DNA from: Candidatus Woesearchaeota archaeon
GTDB lineage: Archaea > Nanobdellota > Nanobdellia > Woesearchaeales > SKIA01
Reading direction: 5' to 3'
Assembly (NCBI GenBank): GCA_007128245.1
Contig: SKXU01000014.1
Span: 1 to 23,298 of the forward strand
Length of the DNA stretch: 23,298 bases
Both the position numbers and the translations under genes were made by a program. The notes under the pieces were generated by a model, which was given only the letters and a program-made list of their open reading frames with translations, made no database searches and had not been told where the DNA came from. Of this stretch, positions 14,662-22,096 are shown piece after piece; within the stretch, counting starts at the first letter, position 1, and each line of letters opens with the position of its first letter.

Positions 14662-14814
14662 ATGAAATGCGCGAGTTGCGGGCAAAAAATTGAGACGACC
14701 TTTCTTGGTAAACTCGTGGGAACCTACATCAAGGATGCGAACGGGAAAAAGCATCCTATTTGTTTTGAGTGTCAACGAGCGTTTACGAAACCACAACTTC
14801 TAGAGCGAGTATAG
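14662..14814 (+). CDS. 50-residue zinc-ribbon mini-protein
   Basis: This 50-residue protein has two CxxC pairs: C3/C6 (MKCASCGQKIE) and C34/C37 (HPICFECQRAF), separated by GKLVGTYIKDANGKK. This is the layout of a single zinc ribbon. A strong TATA element sits at the leaderless distance before the ATG, which supports a real gene despite the short length. Small zinc ribbons of this kind often bind nucleic acid or serve as subunits of larger complexes, but no specific role can be given. It ends eight bases before the convergent secreted protein gene. Confidence 0.82.
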   Translation: MKCASCGQKIETTFLGKLVGTYIKDANGKKHPICFECQRAFTKPQLLERV

Positions 14815-14821
14815 TCACAGA

Positions 14822-16027
14822 CTACGGCTTAGTCAGCACGAGCACATGATCTAAGTCATAATACTGATCATGAGGAACGTCTCCAATACCCCCTCCAAAC
14901 ACGTTAGGAACATTAAACGTGCTTATGCCAGTAAAAGGAAGATCAGTGTCATCCAAGATTGCCGCAAGGTGCTGGTTCGTCCATAAACGCATGGATCCAG
15001 TACTGGGTCCTCCATCATTAAACTCTATGAGTAACTCCACAATAACCCACTCACCCGCACCCCAAGCAGTAGCTTCACTGATCACATGCTCCGGCTCATC
15101 ATTGTTTGCCCAGTTAGCAAGCTTTACCCGGAACCGATCTTGTGAGTCACCAGGAATCTTTGTTACAGCAGTGCGCGCCAATAACACTGAACCAACTTCA
15201 GGAGTGCTCGCACCCACCTCAACATGCTTGAACGTATTTCCTGTTATCGGCGTTTCTAATTGCGACCAGTTATCAGAAAGCCTCATTGCGTACGCATAAT
15301 AGATACCACCAGTATTCGTGATTATATGAGAAAAAATGTTACTCGTAGCATAACCTCCTTCAAACCCTTCAGGATAAAAAAAACGGACAGTATGAGGACC
15401 AGATACTGGTCCTTGCAACTCCTGCTCCAACGTAATATAGGCAATATCTCGCGTAGCGCCCGACCACACACTATCAGTAATGCCAAGCCAAGGAGGATTC
15501 GTATAGGCAATACTCGGATAATCAAACGATGAATTAATACGAGTCGTCCAACCTTGCGGGACGTGAGCAAAGCCTGCTGACGGCTCAAAAGGAGCATTGC
15601 GAGATGCCATGCAAGAAGCATTCTGCCCACCCAACTCCCCTATACACTCCCACACAACCTCGTGCTCAGGAAAGTCTGGCTCAACCGATGCGTCTCCTTG
15701 AGCACAGTACACAGAGCCAGCAGGCCAAGAAGTCGTTGTGTGTGAAAACGTTGATGCGCGATCACCACAAACCCCATTAATAGAACTCGCCCAGATAGGC
15801 ACGCTTGAGCGCGGCAGGCCAATACGTGCAGCAACAAACACCAAGTCAAATAAATTTACCAAGCCACTTTGCGTCACGTCAGCTAGAGGATCAAAATCTT
15901 CACGGTCAACATTTGCGGCCACAAAAAGCAAGTCAGAAACAGATATTGTTGATTCAGAATCATGAGTGTCAGCAGCCACCACAGGAAAACAGAATACCAC
16001 CAACAAAGCAACGAGGTATATGGGCAT
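14822..16027 (-). CDS. Secreted protein with dockerin-like repeats
   Basis: This 401-residue exported protein has a signal peptide at about residues 1-19 (IYLVALLVVFCFPVVAAD). Residues 28-70 hold two dockerin-like calcium-binding-type repeats (ISVSDLLFVAANV and LVNLFDLVFVAARIG, each after an acidic stretch). Residues 84-140 form a four-cysteine module (C87, C108, C128, C139; NGVCG, VYCAQG, WECIGELGGQNASC) of the kind seen in secreted bacterial and archaeal proteins. The remaining 250 residues look like a beta-sandwich (FNDGGPSTGSMRLWTNQ, then FGGGIGDVPHDQYYDLDHVLV), perhaps a concanavalin-like or polysaccharide-binding domain. No catalytic residues can be assigned. The start has a TTTTATA element 23-29 bases upstream. 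Likely extracellular or surface bound. Confidence 0.85.
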   Translation of the reverse strand: MPIYLVALLVVFCFPVVAADTHDSESTISVSDLLFVAANVDREDFDPLADVTQSGLVNLFDLVFVAARIGLPRSSVPIWASSINGVCGDRASTFSHTTTSWPAGSVYCAQGDASVEPDFPEHEVVWECIGELGGQNASCMASRNAPFEPSAGFAHVPQGWTTRINSSFDYPSIAYTNPPWLGITDSVWSGATRDIAYITLEQELQGPVSGPHTVRFFYPEGFEGGYATSNIFSHIITNTGGIYYAYAMRLSDNWSQLETPITGNTFKHVEVGASTPEVGSVLLARTAVTKIPGDSQDRFRVKLANWANNDEPEHVISEATAWGAGEWVIVELLIEFNDGGPSTGSMRLWTNQHLAAILDDTDLPFTGISTFNVPNVFGGGIGDVPHDQYYDLDHVLVLTKP

Positions 16028-16049
16028 AAGAAGAAAATGGCATGCGATG

Positions 16050-16056
16050 TATAAAA
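16050..16056 (-). promoter_or_regulatory. TATA box of the dockerin-like secreted protein gene
   Basis: TTTTATA on the minus strand, 23-29 bases before the ATG at 16027. The 16028-16125 gap shows nothing else. Confidence 0.65.
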
Positions 16057-16125
16057 GGTTTTATGATGAGACTTGTTATGGTTACAATGTCACTTACTCA
16101 CATTCTTGTAGCAAAAGATGAGTTG

Positions 16126-17250
16126 TTAGTGCGCGTGTAGCTTGAGTATTTCTCCCACTAAGTAAGCTGAGCCCACCACCACAAGAAGTTCATTTTGAGC
16201 GAGTGTTTTGGCGCGAAAAAATGCTTCTGAAACGTCAGGTATTCGCTCTCCAGGAAAGGTGAAGGAGTCTACAGGAGTCGCAAATGCCCCTGCTTGTGTA
16301 AAGATTATCTGTGTTGGCGTAAGCAGCCGAAGCCCTTCATCAGAACGATGATGAGACGCCGCAAACAACAAGACATACGGCCGCGATAGCGTGTTCAGAT
16401 ACGATGCGAGTGAATAGAACGCGTCCTCGTTGTGCGCGACATCAAGGAGCAACGAGTCTGTGAGCCACTGCAGACGCCCAGGCCACAGAGTAGTTTGTAA
16501 TCCATGAAGGATTGCGTCATCCGTGCATCCAAGATGCTCACACACAGCCTGTGCAACACCCGCGTTCTCTTGTTGATGTGCACCAAGTAACGAGAGGGAG
16601 TAAGAAGTCGGTTGACACCACGTAGTCCTCGCTCCTCGGCCGTAAAACACGCTTTTTACATCATGATTTGCGTGTGTGATGTACACGTGAGATGCGTCTT
16701 TGATAATGCCTGCCTTCTCTTTCGCAATACTCTCTTTATCAGGACCTAGGAAGCGTTGATGGTCAAGGCCGATTCGGGTAATAGCACACACGTGCGCATC
16801 AATCGCGTTCGTGGCATCTCGTCGACCCCCCATCCCCACCTCTAAGACTGCGTAGTCAACATGTTCTTGTGCAAAATATAGTAGCGCCATCACCGTGAGG
16901 GTTTCAAAAAAGCTGAGCTCGAAGCCACGAACACGCACATACAAACGCATGAATACTTCATTAGTAATGCATGCATTGTTTATCTGTATTCGCTCATTCA
17001 CACAAACCAGGTGCGGACTTGTGAACAAGCCAACAGAACCTTTCTGGGAGAGAACGGTAGATATCATCTTCGCAGCGCTCCCTTTGCCATTCGTCCCTGC
17101 AACGTGCACAACAGTACCTAGAGATGATTGAGAAAACCCTAGCTTTTCAAGTACATTTTTGACGCGTGCGCAACCAGAAGTTCCGTGTTGTCGACGAGAA
17201 AACAGCTCTGCGACTGCCTGCTGGTACTCTACTGAATGATACGAGCACAT
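16126..17250 (-). CDS. folC: Folylpolyglutamate synthase
   Basis: This 374-residue Mur-ligase-family enzyme adds glutamates to folate (FolC). The ATP-binding loop is VAGTNGKGSAA at 50-60. FTSPHLVCVNERIQIN (about 76-91), FFETLTVMALLYFA, LEVGMGGRRDATNAID and KEKAGIIKD are standard FolC segments; GLDHQRFLG carries the usual Asp-His. LLLDVAHNEDAFYSL is the C-terminal domain ligand motif (LDGAHN in most). At 374 residues it is shorter than typical FolC (about 420), mostly in the C-terminal domain. It overlaps the glyA end by 22 bases and is the third gene of the thyX-glyA-folC operon. The DHFS activity of bifunctional FolC cannot be judged from the sequence. Confidence 0.93.
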   Translation of the reverse strand: MCSYHSVEYQQAVAELFSRRQHGTSGCARVKNVLEKLGFSQSSLGTVVHVAGTNGKGSAAKMISTVLSQKGSVGLFTSPHLVCVNERIQINNACITNEVFMRLYVRVRGFELSFFETLTVMALLYFAQEHVDYAVLEVGMGGRRDATNAIDAHVCAITRIGLDHQRFLGPDKESIAKEKAGIIKDASHVYITHANHDVKSVFYGRGARTTWCQPTSYSLSLLGAHQQENAGVAQAVCEHLGCTDDAILHGLQTTLWPGRLQWLTDSLLLDVAHNEDAFYSLASYLNTLSRPYVLLFAASHHRSDEGLRLLTPTQIIFTQAGAFATPVDSFTFPGERIPDVSEAFFRAKTLAQNELLVVVGSAYLVGEILKLHAH

Positions 17251-18452
17251 AGATCCAAGACGCTCTTGCGCACTTGCGGAGCCACTTTAGGATCCTTGAT
17301 GACAGAAGCGATCAAGACCCCTACCGTCTGGATGTCTTGTTCAGTAAATCCTTGGCTAGTAAGCATTGGAGTGCCAAGACGCAACCCAGAGGGCTTGTAA
17401 GGTGGTGCAGGATCGTATGGAACGCTGTTGGCGTTACAAATAATACCCGCTGTTTCCAATAGTTTAGCTGTTTGCGCTCCTTTTCCTGGACCTAATAATC
17501 CTTGCAAGTCCACAAGCAAGAGATGATTATCTGTTCCGCCAGTAACAACCGGAATGCCGTGATCCATGAGAGTTTGCGCAAGGACCTTAGCATTTTGCAG
17601 CACTTGATGCGCGTACTTCTTGAAGGCGGGCGACATCGCTTCTTGGAACGCGACTGCTTTTGCCGCGATAAGGTTATTGTGCGGCCCACCTTGACTTCCT
17701 GGAAAGATTGCTTTGTCAATAGCTTGTGCGTGTTCTTGCTTGCACAAAATGATTGCTCCTCGTGGACCACGAAGGGTTTTGTGCGTCGTCGTCATAACCA
17801 CATCGGTATGCGGAAAAGGACTTTTGTGCAAGCCAGCAGCGACGAGTCCTGAGATGTGGGAGATGTCTGCCAGGTGTAGCGCACCGACTTCTTGCGCAAT
17901 CGTTGAGAAGGCTTCAAAGTCTATTTCTCGTGCATACGCTGAGTGGCCTGAAATAATGAGTTTTGGCTTTACTTGGTGCGCGAGTTGTTTAACCTCATCC
18001 ATATCAATAAAACCATTCTTATCAACACCGTAGTGATGAGGCTTGTAGAGTTTCCCAGAAAAATTGACTGGGCTGCCATGCGTGAGGTGTCCGCCGCACG
18101 CAAGGTCCATACCTAAAAAAGCATCTCCAGGTTCAAGAAGTGCAAGGAAGATAGAGAAATTCGCAGGGCTTCCACTAATAGGTTGTACGTTTGCGTGCTC
18201 TGCTCCAAACAGCTGTTTTGCGCGGTCAATTGCGAGTTGCTCTACTTGATCAATGAATTCATTACCTTGATAGTATCGCTTTCCCGGATACCCTTCGCTG
18301 TACTTGTGGCTAAGCACAGAAGAAGTTGCTTCTCTTACTGCACGCGATGAAATATTTTCTGATGCTATAAGGTTGAGCGTCGTCTTTTGTCGTTTGGCTT
18401 CTTTTTCGATGAGGTCATATACTGTTTCGTCTTGTTCTTGGAGTGCTGTCAT
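17229..18452 (-). CDS. glyA: Serine hydroxymethyltransferase
   Basis: This 407-residue PLP enzyme interconverts serine + THF and glycine + 5,10-methylene-THF. The PLP lysine is K225 in VVMTTTHKTLRGPRGA. LNLIASENISSRAVREA (26-42), HKYSEGYPGKRYYQGNEFID (49-68), HLTHGSPVNFSG and ADISHISGLVAAGLH are all typical. Length fits bacterial and archaeal enzymes (about 410-430). The start ATG overlaps the ThyX-like stop by one base (TAATG), so translation is coupled. In the operon it would supply methylene-THF to the ThyX-like enzyme. Presence of the THF rather than methanopterin system agrees with FolC next door. Confidence 0.97.
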   Translation of the reverse strand: MTALQEQDETVYDLIEKEAKRQKTTLNLIASENISSRAVREATSSVLSHKYSEGYPGKRYYQGNEFIDQVEQLAIDRAKQLFGAEHANVQPISGSPANFSIFLALLEPGDAFLGMDLACGGHLTHGSPVNFSGKLYKPHHYGVDKNGFIDMDEVKQLAHQVKPKLIISGHSAYAREIDFEAFSTIAQEVGALHLADISHISGLVAAGLHKSPFPHTDVVMTTTHKTLRGPRGAIILCKQEHAQAIDKAIFPGSQGGPHNNLIAAKAVAFQEAMSPAFKKYAHQVLQNAKVLAQTLMDHGIPVVTGGTDNHLLLVDLQGLLGPGKGAQTAKLLETAGIICNANSVPYDPAPPYKPSGLRLGTPMLTSQGFTEQDIQTVGVLIASVIKDPKVAPQVRKSVLDLCARIIQ

Positions 18453-20122
18453 TAGTCTAAGTCAACGGATGCGTCTACACCACTTTTTAGGTTTTTGCCT
18501 TGAATGCGAGACTGCTCTTTTGCGCGCGCAATTTTATTGTCTGGGTCTGAGTAGTCCACGTGATTCAGTAACGAAGCCATCCAAGGCTCGCGAGCGATCG
18601 CTTCTTTAGCCATTTGCATCGCCATACTTCGGTAGCTGTGATGGCCATTGATTCCTGATCGTAATTCAGTTAAGTGCTGGAGTGCGCGCGCATTCATTCC
18701 CATCATCCAACGAATACGATGATTAAATAATGTCATGTACTGAGACGCGTACACAAGTCCTGCTTGTCTCAGGCGACGATTTACATCGTCAACGCGCTCA
18801 ACAAGGGCAGATACCTGCTCGTGCATTCCCACAGTGGTTATTTCTGGAGGCATGATAAATCCTAAGTCCACACTCAGCAGTTGTCGTTGCTGTGTGAGCA
18901 TACGATGGCGTTGCAAGTCTCTGTATTCACCAAAACCACCGATAAGATCATACGTGAAGGGGTATCCTGCTTCTGCAGCTCTGCCTGTTCTGTCTCGTCG
19001 CGTCTGACGCTCTCCCACATACACATCAAGCACTTCATGCTTTTTACTTTGTTCCCATGAAGACACGGCGGCAAGAAGCTGCACATACGATACGTTCGTG
19101 TACGGAAAAAGTGCGCTTGCAACAAACTCGTCGAGCGGATTGCTTTGCTGCGCGAGAGTCACCCATCCATCCTCAGGAGTGAGGCCTGAGAGTAGTCTGT
19201 TTGCGAGTGCGAACATGTGTTGGTCACGCACTTGCAGTTCAGGTCTTTTTTTGTTTCTCTTCACAAAGGTAGGAATTACTTTGTTGAGCTCGCGTTCAAG
19301 GTGCTCGGCCCGTTGGACACACTCTTGCAAGGGGCTGCTTTTGAGGTGGCTGAGTAGGTGCGTGAAGAATCTTCCATTCCCATAGATTCCCAGATGCGTT
19401 TTTGTTGCGGTTGGGAGCACGCAGCGCCCGACATCAAGGGCTGCGCAACGAATCGTGAAGTTGTAGGCGATTCTGAATGCTCGCTGCTCGGACTCGTTTT
19501 GTAGTTGATCGTGCGAGACCGTAACCATGTTGCCCTCTCGCGGTACTTGTATCGTGAATGTTTCTTTAGGAAATTGCTCTGTAAAGTGTTCACTGAGCAG
19601 AGGAATGAGCTCTGCATACACTTCAAATGCCTGATCGCACACTTCAACATATTCTTGGGCGAATTGGCTTTCCATTATTTCTTTGGGTCGCACGTATCTC
19701 CATTGGCCACTCTCATCTTTTTTGTCGTAGACCACATACCGTGTTGATTGCTCAATGGGTGATCCTCCTATGCGTCTGTCCTCAATTTCTTTTGCTAACA
19801 GTTGTGAGACATCTTCAAACCCTACGTGCACTCCTTCAAGTTCACCAACCGAATCATCCCCGTATGCGTTGAGTACGCGGTCCATGAGTGCAGAACCTTT
19901 TTCTTGAGATGGTTTTCCGTGCTCATCAAGAAACTCGTTGATTATGGTCAGTTGCATCCCTGTTTTTGCTCGAGAGTATCTTGCAAGTGCTCCCCCTGTA
20001 AGCTCAGGCGGTAGGCCGTGTATGACGAAGGTGTCTTTTCCAACTGCTGAAAAGTATTTCTCTAACTCCTCTTTGAACTCTTCTGGTATCTCTTGTAGTG
20101 ATGTAAACCCGCGCTTCCCCAT
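18452..20122 (-). CDS. thyX: Double-length ThyX-like thymidylate synthase
   Basis: This 556-residue protein is about twice the usual ThyX length (200-250) and reads as two ThyX-like halves. ThyX makes dTMP from dUMP with FAD, NADPH and methylene-THF; its signature is RHRx7S. The first half (about 30-290) has RRIGGSPIEQSTRY at 116-129, with the Ser (S126) and RY of the signature but RRI for RHR. The second half (about 300-556) has QRHRMLTQQRQLL at 404-416, with RHR at 405-407 but Leu for the Ser, and a C-terminal MNARALQHLTELR typical of ThyX. So the signature is split between halves. It is first in the operon with glyA and folC, with TTTAAA 24-29 bases before the ATG. Function in dTMP synthesis is likely from context but unproven. 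Confidence 0.88.
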   Translation of the reverse strand: MGKRGFTSLQEIPEEFKEELEKYFSAVGKDTFVIHGLPPELTGGALARYSRAKTGMQLTIINEFLDEHGKPSQEKGSALMDRVLNAYGDDSVGELEGVHVGFEDVSQLLAKEIEDRRIGGSPIEQSTRYVVYDKKDESGQWRYVRPKEIMESQFAQEYVEVCDQAFEVYAELIPLLSEHFTEQFPKETFTIQVPREGNMVTVSHDQLQNESEQRAFRIAYNFTIRCAALDVGRCVLPTATKTHLGIYGNGRFFTHLLSHLKSSPLQECVQRAEHLERELNKVIPTFVKRNKKRPELQVRDQHMFALANRLLSGLTPEDGWVTLAQQSNPLDEFVASALFPYTNVSYVQLLAAVSSWEQSKKHEVLDVYVGERQTRRDRTGRAAEAGYPFTYDLIGGFGEYRDLQRHRMLTQQRQLLSVDLGFIMPPEITTVGMHEQVSALVERVDDVNRRLRQAGLVYASQYMTLFNHRIRWMMGMNARALQHLTELRSGINGHHSYRSMAMQMAKEAIAREPWMASLLNHVDYSDPDNKIARAKEQSRIQGKNLKSGVDASVDLD

Positions 20123-20145
20123 AGAGAGGACAACACAGATGAGCG

Positions 20146-20151
20146 TTTAAA
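20146..20151 (-). promoter_or_regulatory. TATA box of the thyX-glyA-folC operon
   Basis: TTTAAA on the minus strand, 24-29 bases before the ATG at 20122. Confidence 0.6.
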
Positions 20152-20203
20152 TGTCTTATGTTGATTGAGTACGCAATAATTTATTTCTATATAGTAAGAT
20201 AGC

Positions 20204-20211
20204 TTTATATA
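20204..20211 (+). promoter_or_regulatory. TATA box upstream of the Tfx operon
   Basis: TTTATATA is the strongest plus-strand TATA match in the 20123-20305 gap. It would set transcription at about 20235, giving a leader of some 70 bases before the TTG at 20306. A second AT-rich element, AAAATATATG at 20267-20276, is an alternative promoter. Confidence 0.5.
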
Positions 20212-20236
20212 CAACTAACATAGGTTTTAGTACCGG

Positions 20237-20265
20237 TAGTAACAGTATGGACAATAGTAACAGTA
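20237..20265 (+). repeat. Two tandem 11-base direct repeats (operator-like)
   Basis: TAGTAACAGTA occurs at 20237-20247 and again, perfectly, at 20255-20265, an 18-base period. They fall between the two AT-rich promoter elements, at the predicted transcription start. Such placement suits binding sites of a regulator, perhaps the Tfx-type protein encoded next; that is inference. Confidence 0.6.
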
Positions 20266-20305
20266 CAAAATATATGTTCTTTACTAGCAATACAACCAAT
20301 ACACA

Positions 20306-20491
20306 TTGTTAACCAAACGAGAACAAGAAGTGATGAAACTCAGGCAAGAAGGCCTGACCCAGATAGAAGTAGCTGAAAAACTCGAAATATCACAAGCAGC
20401 CGTAAGCTCATTTGAGCGAAACGCACAAAGAAAAATCACGGACGCACAAGAAACACTAGTAGTTGCGAAAACCCTGGGGGTGGAACTATGA
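20306..20491 (+). CDS. Tfx-type helix-turn-helix regulator
   Basis: This 61-residue protein matches the N-terminal DNA-binding region of archaeal Tfx proteins: TKREQEVMKLRQEGLTQ then EVAEKLEISQAAVSSFERNA then a helical tail. Methanothermobacter Tfx binds DNA downstream of the fmd promoter; other Tfx proteins are transcriptional regulators. Full-length Tfx is about 140 residues, so this is only the HTH part. The start is TTG at 20306: an in-frame stop at 20285 excludes longer forms, and the next in-frame ATG lies inside the HTH region. The stop overlaps the next ATG by four bases (ATGA), so the regulator is translationally coupled to the secreted propeller gene. Direct repeats upstream may be its operator. 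Confidence 0.85.
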   Translation: MLTKREQEVMKLRQEGLTQIEVAEKLEISQAAVSSFERNAQRKITDAQETLVVAKTLGVEL

Positions 20492-22095
20492 ACCGCGCAT
20501 ACCTGTTTGTAATAGCAGTACTCGCACTCTCACTCATCGCGCCAAACCCAGGACACCCCGCATCGCAAGTAGGACCAGGAACATTTGCAAGCGGAGACTT
20601 CACATTCCCAGGACAGCTCACCGTAGACGGAAACTTTATCATCAACACAAACACACTTTTCGTAGACACAACAACAGAAAGAATAGGAATAGGAACAACA
20701 ACACCAACACAAACACTGGACGTACGAGGAAGCATCAACGTGTCAAACACAATAATCACCTCAGAACTCTGCCTAGGAGGTGTGTGCGAGACCGTGTGGC
20801 CGGTCGCGACAGAAGGCGAGCCAGAACTCATTCATGAACTGGGACCAGTAGGACCAGCAAGCTACCTTTCTGGAAATGGCGCAATAGGAAGAGGAGACAC
20901 TGCATTTGTCATCACTGAGAGCACCGTTACCATCATTGATTTGAAAAATAGCACTGGGCCCAACATTGCCGGTAGCTACTCATTCTCCGGAACCCCTCGT
21001 ATCGAAGCCACAAACACGCACATCTTTGATGAACGAAGTGGACTTATCAGAATACTTGATATAGCAAACCCTGCTGATCCAAGAGTAGTAGGAAATATTA
21101 CTGTCTCAGAAGACGTACAATTCATGCGTGCAACACCCACACAACTCTTTGTTGGGGGATTGAACGGAACAATCTCGATTTTTGATACAAGCATCCCAGA
21201 AAGACCTGTATTCATCAGCAACATCACAGACCACGGAGCACAAATCAATGGCATGGCAATTCAAGACAACATACTGTACTACACAACATTTAGTGAAGCA
21301 CTAGGAGGATATATCATCGCTGTAGATATCACAGACCCTCAAAACCCCGTCACATTAGGAAATGTATCGCAAACATACATAGGAGGAATTATTGTCAGCG
21401 GACCATATGCCTATGTGTCAAATCTAGCAAATATTCGCATATACAATATACAAGATCCGACAAACATGCAGCTCATAAACACAGTAAACTCGCCTAATGG
21501 TCTTCACGGAACAGGAGAGATGCGCATCAGAGGAGAGTACTTATACAGAGCATACTTCATAAATGGAGATGATGAAGACCTCTTCATATTTGACATTTCA
21601 AACCCTGAAAATATCGAAATAGCTTACAGAGTAGAAATCGGGAACACAACAGGATCAGGAGGGGGAACCTCAAACATCCTTGAAATCAACGGAAGATACC
21701 TTCATGTCGCAAAAGGAGTCGTTGAGAATGGAGGAGTCTTTGTAAAAACATACCGCCTACCAGGAGTGGATTATACCAGCGCAAATATCGGCTCGATACG
21801 CGTCGGAAGTATCCACGCACGCGAAAACGTACATGTGCGCGGAACAGTTGATGCGCGAGGAGGACTCACCGCAGGAGACGCGCGAATACGCACCACAGGA
21901 ACAGTAAGTGCCGAAACAGTAAGCACGCAAAGTCTCCGACTCGACACGCAATCAGCTCGCCCTGACTGCGAGCTTGAGCGACGAGGAACGCTGTGGTTTG
22001 AGCAACGAGAAGGAAGTGATGACGACAGACTCTTTGCCTGCATGAGAAACGGAACTGATGCGTACAATTGGGTCTTGGTCGCACGAGGTGAGTAA
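20488..22095 (+). CDS. Secreted LVIVD-type beta-propeller protein
   Basis: This 535-residue exported protein has a signal peptide at about 1-26 (YLFVIAVLALSLIAPNPGHP). Residues 40-90 carry a tail-fibre-like segment (LTVDGNFIINTNTLFVDTT, RIGIGTTTPTQTLDVRGSIN) common in phage fibres and in surface proteins of small archaea and bacteria. Residues 110-425 hold LVIVD-type blade repeats (VTIIDLKNS, IRILDIANPADPRVVGN, ISIFDTSIPERPVFISN, IIAVDITDPQNPVTLGN, IRIYNIQDPTNM, LFIFDISNPENIE), about six copies that fit a beta-propeller. The C-terminus repeats the fibre-like style (IGSIRVGSIHARENVHVRG). Many N-x-S/T sites suggest glycosylation. GGGGTGG five bases before the ATG and the 4-base overlap couple it to the Tfx gene. 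Surface adhesion or structure is inferred. Confidence 0.88.
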   Translation: MNRAYLFVIAVLALSLIAPNPGHPASQVGPGTFASGDFTFPGQLTVDGNFIINTNTLFVDTTTERIGIGTTTPTQTLDVRGSINVSNTIITSELCLGGVCETVWPVATEGEPELIHELGPVGPASYLSGNGAIGRGDTAFVITESTVTIIDLKNSTGPNIAGSYSFSGTPRIEATNTHIFDERSGLIRILDIANPADPRVVGNITVSEDVQFMRATPTQLFVGGLNGTISIFDTSIPERPVFISNITDHGAQINGMAIQDNILYYTTFSEALGGYIIAVDITDPQNPVTLGNVSQTYIGGIIVSGPYAYVSNLANIRIYNIQDPTNMQLINTVNSPNGLHGTGEMRIRGEYLYRAYFINGDDEDLFIFDISNPENIEIAYRVEIGNTTGSGGGTSNILEINGRYLHVAKGVVENGGVFVKTYRLPGVDYTSANIGSIRVGSIHARENVHVRGTVDARGGLTAGDARIRTTGTVSAETVSTQSLRLDTQSARPDCELERRGTLWFEQREGSDDDRLFACMRNGTDAYNWVLVARGE

Positions 22096-22096
22096 G

